NCBI GenBank assembly: GCA_017164015.1
Contig: CP071065.1
Span: forward strand, 2,942,501-3,006,500
Length of the DNA: 64,000 nt
Direction of reading: 5' to 3'
Source of the DNA: Nostoc sp. UHCC 0702
Lineage (GTDB): Bacteria > Cyanobacteriota > Cyanobacteriia > Cyanobacteriales > Nostocaceae
Part shown: positions 1 to 8,595 of the stretch, piece after piece
How the letters are laid out: each line of letters opens with the position of its first letter
Numbering within the stretch: the stretch's first letter is position 1
Position numbers and translations under genes: made by a program
Notes under the pieces: generated by a model
What the model saw: the letters and a program-made list of their open reading frames with translations, nothing else
Told to the model about the DNA's origin: nothing
The model's database searches: none

Positions 1-2447
1 CAGAATTACGGGAAAAATTGCTCGAAGAAATTCGCCTATGGTGGCGTACAGACGAACTGCATCAGTTTAAGCCTACAGTATTGGATGAAGTAGATTATGC
101 CCTACACTACTTTCAAGAAGTCTTATTTGATGGCATTCCCCAACTATATAAACGCTTCACATACGCTTTAGGTAAAACTTTTGCTTGGCTGCAACCGCCG
201 AATAAAAACTTTTGTTCTTTCGGTTCTTGGGTAGGTTCAGATAGAGATGGTAACCCCTCAGTCACCCCAGAAACCACCTGGAAAACAGCCTGTTATCAGC
301 GTAAAATGGTGCTGGAGAGATATATCAAGTCAGTTAAGCAGCTGATAGAATTACTCAGTGTCTCCATGCACTGGAGTGATGTCTTACCAGACTTGTTGGA
401 ATCTCTAGAGTTAGACCAATCGCAATTAAGTGAAGTATACGACGCTTTGGCGCTGCGTTATCGCCAAGAACCGTATCGTCTCAAACTAGCTTACGTGCAG
501 AAGCGGCTAGAAAATACACGCGATCGCAATCTCGCTCTATATAATAGAGAAACGCCAAAAAACGAAGACGCACCCATGTATCGTTCGGGGTCAGAGTTTT
601 TAGCAGAACTGCGGTTAATTCACCGTAACTTGACGGAAACAGGTTTAAGCTGTCGGGAGTTGGAACACCTGATCTGTCAAGTCGAAATTTTTGACTTTAA
701 CTTAACGCAGCTAGATATCCGTCAAGAATCATCTCGCCATTCTGACGCGTTGAATGAGATTCTAGAATACCTGCAAATATTGCCCCAATCTTACAACGAT
801 TTATCTGAGGAACAGAGAGTTGCTTGGCTAACAGGAGAATTGCTAACCCGCCGTCCTTTAATAGCCGCAGAATTGCCATTTTCCGACAAAACCAACGATG
901 TCATTGAAACCTTCCGCATCGTGCGATCGCTGCAACAAGAATTTGGTGTCAACATCTGCCAAACTTACATTATCAGTATGTGCCGCCAAGTTAGCGACGT
1001 ACTGGAAGTTTTATTGTTAGCCAAAGAAGCTAGACTTTTCGACCCCGCCATTGCAGTGGGAACCATTCAAGTCGTTCCCCTATTTGAAACCGTAGAAGAC
1101 TTGCAACGCTCCAGAAGCGTCATGCGACAATTGTTTGAACTCCCCCTGTATCGCGCTTTACTAGCCGGCGGTTACGCAGCAAATACAGATAACTCTCCCT
1201 CATCCCCCTCATCCCCCTCATCCCCCCCATCCCCCTCATCCCCCTCATCCCCCCCATCCCCCTCATCCCCCTCATCCCCCCCATCTCCCTCATCCCCCTC
1301 ATCTCCCTCATCCCCCCCATCCCCCTCCCCCCCCTCCTCCAACTTACAAGAAGTAATGCTGGGGTATTCTGACAGCAACAAAGACTCAGGCTTTTTAAGT
1401 AGTAACTGGGAAATTCATAAAGCCCAAAAATCATTGCAAAAAATATCAGAAGAGTATGGCGTGAATTTGCGAATCTTCCACGGACGCGGCGGTTCTGTGG
1501 GGCGTGGTGGCGGCCCAGCTTATGAGGCGATTTTAGCTCAACCAGGTCACAGTATTAACGGGCGAATCAAAATTACCGAACAAGGGGAAGTTTTAGCGTC
1601 TAAATATTCCTTGTTGGACTTGGCTTTGTATAATTTGGAAACCATCACCACTGCTGTGATTCAAGCCAGCCTGCTGCGAACAGGGTTTGATGATATCGAA
1701 CCTTGGAATGAGATTATGGAAGAACTAGCAGTGCGATCGCGTCAACATTATCGCAATCTCATCTACGAACAACCTGATTTTATCGACTTTTTTCACCAAG
1801 TCACCCCCATCGAAGAAATTAGCCAACTACAAATTAGTTCCCGTCCAGCACGGCGTCCATCTGGGAAAAAAGATTTAAGCAGTTTGCGGGCTATTCCTTG
1901 GGTATTTAGCTGGACACAAACCCGATTTTTGCTGCCTTCTTGGTACGGTATCGGTACAGCTTTGCAAGAATTCTTGAATGAAGAACCAGAAGAACACCTG
2001 AAATTACTCGGTTACTTTTATCTCAAATGGCCCTTTTTCAAAATGGTAATTTCCAAAGCAGAAATGACTTTGGCAAAAGTAGACATGCAAATGGCACACC
2101 ACTATGTGCAAGAGTTGTCCAACCCCGAAGACAGAGCCAGATTTGAGGCAGTTTTTGAGCAAATTGCCAGTGAATTCTATCTTACCAGGGATTTAGTATT
2201 GAAAATCACCGGTCATAATCGACTTTTAGACGGCGATCCCATATTGCAACGTTCAGTACAGTTACGTAATGGTACAATTGTACCCCTAGGGTTTATACAG
2301 GTTTCTTTACTCAAGCGCCTCCGCCAGTCCCAAAATTCCACCGCCACCTCTGGAGTAATTCATTCCCGTTACAGCAAAGGAGAGTTACTACGAGGTGCAT
2401 TGTTAACTATTAATGGTATTGCTGCGGGTATGAGAAATACAGGTTGA
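1..2447 (+). CDS. ppc: Phosphoenolpyruvate carboxylase, C-terminal ~80% (5' end outside window)
   Basis: Cytosolic enzyme that carboxylates PEP to oxaloacetate, the anaplerotic CO2-fixing step that feeds the TCA branches and amino acid synthesis. The frame is open from base 3, so the start and the N-terminal catalytic His region lie upstream of the window. Visible hallmarks are [10 protein letters not shown] (near base 1362), the glycine-rich loop [14 protein letters not shown] (near base 1480) and the family's invariant tail, ending RNTG at the stop. Just before the [10 protein letters not shown] motif the protein carries about 46 residues made only of Ser and Pro, encoded by a 9-bp DNA repeat. 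The flanking PEPC sequence is intact on both sides, so the gene is probably functional with an enlarged surface loop. Family assignment is very secure; the effect of the insert is unknown. Confidence 0.97.
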   Translation, partial: ELREKLLEEIRLWWRTDELHQFKPTVLDEVDYALHYFQEVLFDGIPQLYKRFTYALGKTFAWLQPPNKNFCSFGSWVGSDRDGNPSVTPETTWKTACYQRKMVLERYIKSVKQLIELLSVSMHWSDVLPDLLESLELDQSQLSEVYDALALRYRQEPYRLKLAYVQKRLENTRDRNLALYNRETPKNEDAPMYRSGSEFLAELRLIHRNLTETGLSCRELEHLICQVEIFDFNLTQLDIRQESSRHSDALNEILEYLQILPQSYNDLSEEQRVAWLTGELLTRRPLIAAELPFSDKTNDVIETFRIVRSLQQEFGVNICQTYIISMCRQVSDVLEVLLLAKEARLFDPAIAVGTIQVVPLFETVEDLQRSRSVMRQLFELPLYRALLAGGYAANTDNSPSSPSSPSSPPSPSSPSSPPSPSSPSSPPSPSSPSSPSSPPSPSPPSSNLQEVMLGYSDSNKDSGFLSSNWEIHKAQKSLQKISEEYGVNLRIFHGRGGSVGRGGGPAYEAILAQPGHSINGRIKITEQGEVLASKYSLLDLALYNLETITTAVIQASLLRTGFDDIEPWNEIMEELAVRSRQHYRNLIYEQPDFIDFFHQVTPIEEISQLQISSRPARRPSGKKDLSSLRAIPWVFSWTQTRFLLPSWYGIGTALQEFLNEEPEEHLKLLGYFYLKWPFFKMVISKAEMTLAKVDMQMAHHYVQELSNPEDRARFEAVFEQIASEFYLTRDLVLKITGHNRLLDGDPILQRSVQLRNGTIVPLGFIQVSLLKRLRQSQNSTATSGVIHSRYSKGELLRGALLTINGIAAGMRNTG
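1194..1341. repeat. In-frame 9-bp tandem repeat inside ppc
   Basis: Runs of the unit TCATCCCCC, with variants TCTCCCTCA and CCCCCATCC, fill about 148 bp. The unit is a multiple of three, so the array encodes Ser-Pro-Ser and Pro-Pro-Ser blocks without breaking the frame. The same unit lies inside a glycosyltransferase gene near 13.15 kb, and a related array is intergenic near 38.78 kb. Confidence 0.95.
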
Positions 2448-2526
2448 AGGGATGACGGATGACTGATGACTGATGACTGATGACGGATGACTAATGACTA
2501 TTGACTAATGACTATTGACTATTGAC
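2448..2526. repeat. Heptanucleotide tandem repeat (TGACTGA/TGACTAT type)
   Basis: About eleven degenerate copies of a 7-bp unit (ATGACTG, ATGACTA, TTGACTA) fill the gap between ppc and the next small gene. This kind of short tandemly repeated repetitive sequence is common in filamentous cyanobacteria. No promoter is discernible within it. Confidence 0.85.
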
Positions 2527-2528
2527 AA

Positions 2529-2783
2529 ATGACTAAAAATCGAGTTTTAATTTGTACTTTTTTGGCACTGTCATCAGGATTTTTTAGTGCTTACATCGGT
2601 GGACAGATCACCTTGATGATGCACAGCCAGCATTGTCAAAACCAGGCTTGGGGTTTCAAACAAGCCTGTAACGCTTTGATAACACCAGGGGCAATGTGGC
2701 AGGGCAGTACAACAGGACTCTGGACAGGTACAATTTTAGGAGCGTTCATCGGCGGTTTAGTAACACGCCAATATCGTTATTAG
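2529..2783 (+). CDS. Small two-helix membrane protein, hypothetical
   Basis: An 84-residue protein I do not recognise. It has two hydrophobic, glycine-rich stretches (about residues 7-26 and 58-78) separated by a polar segment with two cysteines, which suggests a hairpin-like membrane protein. It lies in the same direction as ppc, 81 bp downstream, and both flanks are heptanucleotide repeat arrays. No good ribosome binding site is visible because the upstream bases belong to the repeat. Composition and codon use look like real coding sequence. Function unknown. Confidence 0.6.
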   Translation: MTKNRVLICTFLALSSGFFSAYIGGQITLMMHSQHCQNQAWGFKQACNALITPGAMWQGSTTGLWTGTILGAFIGGLVTRQYRY

Positions 2784-2857
2784 TCAGTGGTCAGTGGTCA
2801 GTGGTCAGTTGTCAGTGGTCAGTGGTCAGTTGTCATCAGCCATCAGCCATCAGTCAA
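2784..2857. repeat. Heptanucleotide tandem repeat (GGTCAGT type)
   Basis: Consecutive copies of GGTCAGT/TGTCAGT and then CATCAGC begin directly at the stop codon of the preceding gene. The array ends at the stop codon of the convergent hypothetical gene. It is a different unit from the array at 2448-2526. Confidence 0.85.
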
Positions 2858-3240
2858 CTATCTGTCGTTGCAGTCCTTGATTCCAAATTACTTAAGCTTT
2901 TCCAAGAGTTGGTGCTGGTGTCAAAACAATGCCAAGTTCCATCTTGATTTTTCTGATAGCAAAATAAAGTGCGATCGCAGCCGTTAAAATTGTCAGTTAA
3001 ATAATAGACAATTCCTCGAAAAGGAAAAGTTTTACGACTCAGCCGTTTGGCTACTGCTTGATTTGGACATTCAACGATAAACACCGTTCGTTCATTCAAA
3101 TAACCTAACGAGAAGATGCACATTCGTAAAATCGCCCTCAGCCAGCCCTCAGAATTCTCAAAATAATCATCAATAATTTTGTTGGTCAGTGCTTTTTCCA
3201 GGCTGCGGTCTTTGTCGTGAGGAGTTTTGTCGCCAGACAT
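2854..3240 (-). CDS. Hypothetical soluble protein, 128 aa
   Basis: An unrecognised protein without a signal peptide or convincing membrane segment. The N-terminus is charged; a central region rich in hydrophobic beta-like stretches follows (FIVECPN, GIVYYLTDNF, TLFCYQKNQDGTWHCFD). The start is supported by an AGAAGGTGA ribosome binding site a few bases upstream of the ATG. Its last codons and stop lie at the edge of the heptanucleotide repeat, so the native C-terminus may have been altered by repeat growth. It is convergent with the upstream small membrane protein gene. Function unknown. Confidence 0.6.
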   Translation of the reverse strand: MSGDKTPHDKDRSLEKALTNKIIDDYFENSEGWLRAILRMCIFSLGYLNERTVFIVECPNQAVAKRLSRKTFPFRGIVYYLTDNFNGCDRTLFCYQKNQDGTWHCFDTSTNSWKSLSNLESRTATTDS

Positions 3241-3345
3241 TATATCACCTTCTGCTACACTGATGCTTTGAGGTTAATCAAAATTCTGAAAACTGACAAG
3301 TGTATACGCACGTTATTTAAAACTACTATTGATACTTATATATTC

Positions 3346-3363
3346 AGTATATTTAAATATACT
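3346..3363. promoter_or_regulatory. 18-bp perfect AT-rich palindrome
   Basis: AGTATATTTAAATATACT is perfectly self-complementary and lies between two divergent genes (starts at 3240 minus and 3535 plus). It could be a dimeric regulator operator. With only A/T-rich content the assignment is tentative. Confidence 0.3.
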
Positions 3364-3534
3364 TAGTAAGTCTGGCAACCTACATACACCAACAAACAGA
3401 AACAGAAGAAAATTATGCTTGAATAGGTAAATATCTCCTCCCCCACTCCCCCGCTCCCCCGCTTCTTCCCTTAAGGCAACTTTGGTATCATCATGGCTGG
3501 TAAAATCTAGCTGTAGTATTAAGAGCAAATTGCC

Positions 3535-3840
3535 ATGCCTGCTGAAACTAACCAAGTAAATTCCACAACCAAGGGTGCTGATGCTATTGATGAAGCGATC
3601 GCTCAAGGAATAGATTTTGATGGTACTCCGATTCCACCTGCGAAGCTAGACCTGTATAACAAAGTCATGGCACTAGAGGCAAATAGACAGCGCAGTGGTG
3701 TATCTAATACTATGCGATCGCGCATCGTGCGAATTGGTGCCAAACACATTCCCCAAGCAGAACTCGATCAACAGCTGGTAGATGCTGGTTTTGCCCCCCT
3801 CAAAGAAAAAGAAATCGCCTTTTTCTACGGCGGTAAGTAA
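3535..3840 (+). CDS. Conserved-looking small soluble protein, 101 aa, function unknown
   Basis: The protein is charged and helix-prone, without membrane segments or cysteines. The region DLYNKVMALEANRQRSG followed by a basic SRIVRIGAKHI stretch, and the tail FAPLKEKEIAFFYGGK, look like ordered, evolutionarily constrained sequence. HIP1-type sites occur within the gene, as in neighbouring chromosomal genes. A strong hairpin follows at 3883-3935. I expect it to be a lineage-restricted cyanobacterial protein, but I cannot name a family. Confidence 0.72.
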   Translation: MPAETNQVNSTTKGADAIDEAIAQGIDFDGTPIPPAKLDLYNKVMALEANRQRSGVSNTMRSRIVRIGAKHIPQAELDQQLVDAGFAPLKEKEIAFFYGGK

Positions 3841-3882
3841 ATATTCATTTTAGCTAAGACTGACCAATAAATTGAGGAGTGT

Positions 3883-3935
3883 GAGGGGTGCGACTAACCC
3901 CGTATCTGAAGCTAGGGGCTTGCGTCGCACCCCTC
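3883..3935. repeat. Stem-loop with 12-bp perfect arms
   Basis: GAGGGGTGCGAC (3883-3894) pairs with GTCGCACCCCTC (3924-3935). It lies 43 bp after the 3535-3840 gene. No run of T follows, so it may be an mRNA-end hairpin or a small repeat element rather than a classical terminator. Confidence 0.6.
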
Positions 3936-3976
3936 ATGTAAACAAATTGAGCAACGCGAATCCTTACAAGCTACAG

Positions 3977-4064
3977 GACTTACGCAAAAAGGCAGTGAAA
4001 GCCTTGATTTTACGTAGAGGCAATTCATGAATTGCCCCTACATTTCCTACTTGATGCGTAAGTC
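3977..4064. repeat. MITE-like inverted-repeat element, 88 bp
   Basis: The ends are GACTTACGCA (3977-3986) and TGCGTAAGTC (4055-4064), a perfect 10-bp inverted repeat. Inside it is a second palindrome, GTAGAGGCAATTC/GAATTGCCCCTAC (4014-4041), with one mismatch. No coding capacity. Such short nested palindromes are typical dispersed repeats of filamentous cyanobacteria. Confidence 0.7.
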
Positions 4065-4213
4065 GTAAAGCTATATAAATTAGGCTTTTGGCAGTTTTTA
4101 TCTTTTAGAAAGATACAAATTATTATTGTAAATTTTTAGTAAAGTACAGTAATAAGACTTGTTTTTCAACTCTTATTTACTGATAATACTAGTATAGAAA
4201 ATGACTTATTCTC

Positions 4214-4987
4214 ATGAAATTGCATCAACCAATATTTTCCATTGCTAAACTCTGTACAGTAACCTTAGCTTTGCTAACTCCCCTGGCAATTTTCTCTAGC
4301 GTAGAATCCTCTCCAGCATTTGGGGCGACAATATTATCGACTGATTTTAATGGACGTACTGTTTCAGGTGCGACGGCCTCAAATTTGACTTGGATAACCA
4401 ATGGAGTTAGTGACCCTGGAAATTTAACGGCTGATTTTAGTCTGTTTGATACTGCTGCCACGCAAAACCTGTTTGCAGTTCGGCGTAATCTTCACACCCA
4501 AGGTAATTGGACAGCTGATATTGGTGTAGCAGTTGGCTCACAATCGATAGAATTAAGTCAAATTAGTCTTGATGCCTATATTTTTAGCGGTGCAGGAACT
4601 TCACAACTTAATTCACGGGATTTTGATTTAAGAATTGACTTGTTAGATAGCACTAAAACAAGCGTATTAGCTACTAATAGTGTTGTTGATCTATTCCCTA
4701 ACTCTAACGGTATTGCCAATCCTTCTCCTGTTCCATTTGTATTCGACTTTACTGGAAATACACTCCAAGCTAATACAACCTTCTTCTTACGTCTAACTGC
4801 ATCTGGACAAGGTAGTAATAGTATAATCGGTAATAATAGTGGGATTGATAATTTAGTCGTGAGAGGTGACTTGGTTACTACTCCTGTTCCCGAACCAACT
4901 TCTATGTTGGGTATCTTGGGATTTGGTGCTTTCGGCGCTGCTTCACTTTTGAAGCGCAAACAACTCAAAGGCACATCTAAAGCCTAA
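4214..4987 (+). CDS. PEP-CTERM-anchored exported protein
   Basis: A 257-residue exported protein with a hydrophobic signal sequence (about residues 13-38, ending near AFGA). A predicted beta-rich ectodomain follows, then a classic C-terminal sorting tail: PVPEP, a hydrophobic glycine/alanine helix and a basic end (LLKRKQLKG). In such proteins the tail directs processing by an exosortase and surface or EPS association. No exosortase gene is in this window, so processing would be in trans. The ectodomain has no catalytic motif that I recognise. Two further PEP-CTERM genes lie near 37 and 41 kb. Confidence 0.88.
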   Translation: MKLHQPIFSIAKLCTVTLALLTPLAIFSSVESSPAFGATILSTDFNGRTVSGATASNLTWITNGVSDPGNLTADFSLFDTAATQNLFAVRRNLHTQGNWTADIGVAVGSQSIELSQISLDAYIFSGAGTSQLNSRDFDLRIDLLDSTKTSVLATNSVVDLFPNSNGIANPSPVPFVFDFTGNTLQANTTFFLRLTASGQGSNSIIGNNSGIDNLVVRGDLVTTPVPEPTSMLGILGFGAFGAASLLKRKQLKGTSKA

Positions 4988-5154
4988 ATTGATCACAAAC
5001 TAACTTTTAAGACTGCTGTGTCTGCACTATGACAGCCATTGTAAATAGTGCCATGCACAGTGGAAAAGTTTGGCGCTGTCGGGCAAGAAGACGAGAATCT
5101 TCTAGCCCGGCGGCTACTTATTTCACAATCCAAAATCTAAAATCCAAAATCGTA

Positions 5155-6597
5155 TCACTTTTCCAAAGTTCTCACAGTCAGCACTTGCGGAGGTGTAGAA
5201 TCTGGTGGATAAATCAAATCTACCTGTATTTGGCGCTGAGTGGAGGGTGGCATGACAAACTTTAGCAATGGGTCTAAAACTTGCCCAGTTCTGTGCCATA
5301 AATGCACATAGCGCGTTTTTTTTTGCCCTTGGTCGTCAACATATCGTAGCCTGACTGTGCCTCGGAAAAACGGAAAATCAAGGGATGGTTTACGGAAACG
5401 TACACCACCTTGAGATAATTTATTTTCCTTCAAAGGTGTTTCTAAAGTTACAGTTACAGTTTGAGCTTGATTAGTAGAATTCCTTAGAGGTAGACTGAGA
5501 TTATATTCCACCCCATAGTTACCGTGGGCTTCGTATGCGGTATCAGGATAGCGTACTAGCATTTTTGCTGTTTGGTTTTGTGGAGTACCCAATTGACCAC
5601 CCCGCAGAGTAACTAAAGTATAAGAAATACCTTTACCTGGCTGAGGAATGGTGAGAGTCGTAGCTTTGGGATTATCCACTAGTGTTGCTTGCCATTGGGA
5701 ACCTTGAGAAACGCCAGCGACACGCCCGTAAATCAGTGCGCCACTAGTAGCATCTGGAGGCGTTGGAGTTTTATCTCGCGGCCCGGCGAAGTTGCCAGTA
5801 TTTAATAAAGCTTGCCATTCTGTGAGAGTGGGGGCGCGATCGCTACCATCAGAATTTTTCTTCGCAAACATTGCCAAGCTAGCTGTATAAACTTTACCGC
5901 TACTACGCAACCGCAGAAAGCTAGACCGACCATTTATAGGCTTTTCCAGATTTCGCACAGGAATGGGATGATTTAGTAACATTCGGCTTTGTCCTGGCGG
6001 AATTACTAGCTTTGCAGGAAAATCAGTTTGGCGGACACCCCGAAGTACATCGCTAACAGCGCGATCGCCTGGCCCTGAATAAGCCTTACCATCACTATTT
6101 TCTACGTAGGGAGGTAAGGTAACAAAGGGAGCATCCTGCATCAAATAACTTGCCGCTTGCAACACATCTACTGTTACAGGCTGCTTACTTGGGTTATGCA
6201 GAATTACACCCAAATAAAGCGTTTGTAAATCCTTGGGAGTGTGTGTATAGTGGTGGGCAAATAAGTCAAAGCGCCCTTGAAAAGGAAAATTGAGGTGTGC
6301 TGCTGGGACTTTTTTATCATTGGGAGGAAAGGTAGAAAGTAAAATTCCTTCAGTTTTTATCCATTCTGGGCTGTTGCTGTTGAAGACGGGTATTGTATCC
6401 AACTTCCCAGGTAAAGGGCGCACTTCCCCAGATTGGACAATTTCTTGGGGTGCTGGCTTCGGTGAAGTTTGGGCGACTGCTGAAGCATTGCGATTTGCTT
6501 TAAAAGTTGTACATCCAAGGCTTTGCATAATAGCAAATCCCAATAGAAGTATAAATACAGAAGATGATAGTTTTACTGACATGAAGGTTGATTTCAA
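5155..6597 (-). CDS. DUF3370 family lipoprotein
   Basis: A 480-residue protein with an N-terminal signal sequence and a lipobox-like ...SLGC at Cys29, so it is probably a lipoprotein of the periplasm or outer membrane. The mature part begins with a low-complexity linker. The long beta-rich body contains FPFQGRFDLFAHHYTHTP and LYLGVILHNPSKQPV, which I associate with the cyanobacterial DUF3370 family. An in-frame Met at residue 6 could be the true start. The gene is alone on its strand here. Family function is not established; a role in the envelope is inferred from the export signal only. Confidence 0.8.
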   Translation of the reverse strand: MKSTFMSVKLSSSVFILLLGFAIMQSLGCTTFKANRNASAVAQTSPKPAPQEIVQSGEVRPLPGKLDTIPVFNSNSPEWIKTEGILLSTFPPNDKKVPAAHLNFPFQGRFDLFAHHYTHTPKDLQTLYLGVILHNPSKQPVTVDVLQAASYLMQDAPFVTLPPYVENSDGKAYSGPGDRAVSDVLRGVRQTDFPAKLVIPPGQSRMLLNHPIPVRNLEKPINGRSSFLRLRSSGKVYTASLAMFAKKNSDGSDRAPTLTEWQALLNTGNFAGPRDKTPTPPDATSGALIYGRVAGVSQGSQWQATLVDNPKATTLTIPQPGKGISYTLVTLRGGQLGTPQNQTAKMLVRYPDTAYEAHGNYGVEYNLSLPLRNSTNQAQTVTVTLETPLKENKLSQGGVRFRKPSLDFPFFRGTVRLRYVDDQGQKKTRYVHLWHRTGQVLDPLLKFVMPPSTQRQIQVDLIYPPDSTPPQVLTVRTLEK

Positions 6598-6823
6598 GGT
6601 AATTTATTGTAACTACAAGTTCCAGAAAGTCGATTTAGAAAAGGGCGATCGCTATTTTGACGGTGATCTTGCAAAATATTCACGTACTAGCTGTTATGCC
6701 TACTTGCTATGCTATTACTACAATTTTTAGTTCTCAGATAAGTCTACTTAGCATACTTTAATTATTTGAAAAACTACGCTAAATTTAAAGTAAGTTTTGA
6801 TTTTTGGCTTAGGAGTCAATGCA

Positions 6824-7216
6824 ATGGTAATACTTGTTGAATCAACAAAAGAATTTGAGCAAGATTTAGCATTATTTAGTCAAGAGAATAAAGCTAATAT
6901 TAGTAAGCAAATAAACCATTTTGTTTCATTTGTATTAAGTGTTCCAGAATCACTTTTTCAAAATATAACTCTTACTCAATTAAAAAAACTTAAGCTGGAT
7001 CATGATTATGACTCTTCACTATATTCTCTTAGACTTGAACCAGAAATGCGGGTAATCCTCACTATTGATGATGATCCAATTTTTGACAGGAAACTTATAA
7101 CTTTATTTAGAATTGTCAAGCCTGAAGATGAATCAAAAGCATATAGTTCAGTTGCAGAAACTCTTTACCAAGACTTTATTGTAGAAAATCAAGAGGTTGA
7201 GGTTCATTGTAGCTAA
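6824..7216 (+). CDS. Possible RelE/ParE-like protein without an adjacent antitoxin
   Basis: A 130-residue soluble protein. I chose the ATG at 6824 rather than an upstream TTG because AGGAG lies eight bases before it. The body has an alpha-helical start (FEQDLALFSQENKANISKQI) followed by beta-strand-like segments (SLYSLRLEPEMRVILTID, KLITLFRIVKP), the order seen in RelE/ParE-type ribonuclease or gyrase toxins. Similarity is weak and judged by eye. No small antitoxin gene lies on either side, so it could be an orphan toxin or an unrelated protein. The gene is AT-rich compared with its neighbours and is followed at once by a MITE-like block, consistent with acquisition. Confidence 0.5.
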   Translation: MVILVESTKEFEQDLALFSQENKANISKQINHFVSFVLSVPESLFQNITLTQLKKLKLDHDYDSSLYSLRLEPEMRVILTIDDDPIFDRKLITLFRIVKPEDESKAYSSVAETLYQDFIVENQEVEVHCS

Positions 7217-7238
7217 TCTCACAAATTAAACCTCTTTT

Positions 7239-7802
7239 AGAGGATGTTTTAAAAGTCGAAAAGTATACTAAGAACCCCTCTCCAAACCTCTCCCCGAAAC
7301 GGAGAGAGGCTTTAAAACACCCATTACCTCGTAGGGATTATCGAAGGGCAACGGCATGATGATGTTATAGAAGTTATTAAATCGAAAAAGGATAGATACG
7401 AATAGTAAGAAGCGATAGTATAGCGTTTTCTAAGCAACTGAGGTACCCCGATTACCTCACCCCGATAAAGCTGTGCTTTATCTCCCCTCTCCGAACTCAC
7501 GGAGAGGGGTTGGGGGTGAGGTTTTGAAATGTACTTCATTAGAGGTTGTTTTAAAAGTTTTGGGCGAATATAATTCGCTACTACACAGGCAAAGTCCCTT
7601 CGGGTTCGGGGGTGACGCTCCTTCGTCGCTAACGCTTCGCTAACGCAATCGACGGGAACCGCCAAGACTGCGACCCCCTCACCGCCTACGCGGACTAACC
7701 AAAAATTAGGTCTTTTAAACCCACGGAGGTGGGTTTCGTCTGTGTAGACGCGATTTCTAATCGCCCTGCTGAGTAGTATATTAGACTTTTCAAACATCCT
7801 CT
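7239..7802. repeat. Composite MITE-like block, about 564 bp
   Basis: The block is bounded by AGAGGATGTTTTAAAAGTC (7239-7257) and its reverse complement with one mismatch (7784-7802). A direct copy of the left end lies inside at 7541-7558, so 7541-7802 may be a self-contained element. Inside are palindromes of the type CTCCCCTCTCCG...GGAGAGGGG and GGGCGAATATAATTCGC, and the common GTGTAGACGCGATTTC motif. A 157-codon open frame on the minus strand is assembled from these repeats and does not look like a protein. The remaining bases to 7946 are AT-rich and appear empty apart from the next gene's promoter. Confidence 0.65.
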
Positions 7803-7946
7803 TAGACCGGGAAATGCTATATTTCTACAATTAATATATAAAATTACATCTCATTAAATACCTTGGTATGGATGCACAGTTGTGCATTAGTGTCAAATGA
7901 AGGTTGCAGCGTCAGTACAGCAGTTAACAGTTAACAAATTAAACTT

Positions 7947-8543
7947 ATGGAGCCAAACTTTGAAATTCGCCGTTTGTTAGATGTCATGCCTGCTTCGGCT
8001 CGAATGACGACAAAAATCGTCAGTAAGCCTGAGCAAGCAAAGGTAATAGATGCTGCTTTTCCTCTAGCGTGGAATCGAGAGCGACCGATATATATTAATT
8101 TTGATTTATGGCATCGCCTGACGAAACCACAAAGAGACTTGCTACTGTTGCAGAAGGTTAGCTTCTTAACAGGAGTGAAGTGGTTTAAACCAGAACTTTA
8201 TCAAGGCGTGGTACTACTGGGTTTGTTGGGTGGAGTAGTGGAATCAGCACAGTCTGATGTTGTGGGTGTAGCTGTCGCTGGAGGATTAAGTGCGATCGCG
8301 CTGGCTCGCATTTGGCGTAATAATCAATCTCAAGAATCAGAGTTAAATACTGATGCAGCAGCCATACGGGTAGCGCAGCGGCGGGGTTACTCGCAAACTG
8401 AAGCCGCTGAGCATTTGTTATCTGCTATTGAGGCTGTAGCCAAGATTGAAGGACATTCCAGTTTAAATTTTACCGAATTAATTCGTTGCCAAAACTTACG
8501 AGCGATCGCTGGATTGTCAAATGTGGGTTTGCCAAAAAGTTAA
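7947..8543 (+). CDS. DUF3318 domain protein
   Basis: A 198-residue cyanobacterial protein. The N-terminal part (EIRRLLDVMPASARMTTKI, then AFPLAWNRERPIYINFDLW and LTKPQRDLLLLQ) matches what I know of the DUF3318 family. One or two weakly hydrophobic glycine-rich segments lie around residues 88-120 and may contact a membrane. The C-terminal half is helical. The pattern of a helix with LWxxL...RDLLLLxxV and a hydrophobic hairpin is reminiscent of membrane-associated metalloprotease-like folds, but no HExxH is present. Function unknown. Confidence 0.8.
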   Translation: MEPNFEIRRLLDVMPASARMTTKIVSKPEQAKVIDAAFPLAWNRERPIYINFDLWHRLTKPQRDLLLLQKVSFLTGVKWFKPELYQGVVLLGLLGGVVESAQSDVVGVAVAGGLSAIALARIWRNNQSQESELNTDAAAIRVAQRRGYSQTEAAEHLLSAIEAVAKIEGHSSLNFTELIRCQNLRAIAGLSNVGLPKS

Positions 8544-8595
8544 AAGTTAGGAGTTAGGAGTTGGGAGTTAAGAGTTATACCATTTTACTTTAATA

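Noticed and set aside
1120..1434. Minus-strand open frames opposite the ppc repeat
   Set aside because: They are Gly/Met/Arg-rich or Gly/Asp/Glu-rich shadows of the Ser/Pro repeat in ppc.
2448..2857. Possible CRISPR array from regular short repeats
   Set aside because: Units are 7 bp without spacers; these are tandem heptanucleotide repeats. No CRISPR array was seen elsewhere in the window.
7324..7797. 157-codon open frame on the minus strand
   Set aside because: It reads straight through MITE-like palindromes and common dispersed repeats; the peptide has no domain and no ribosome binding site.
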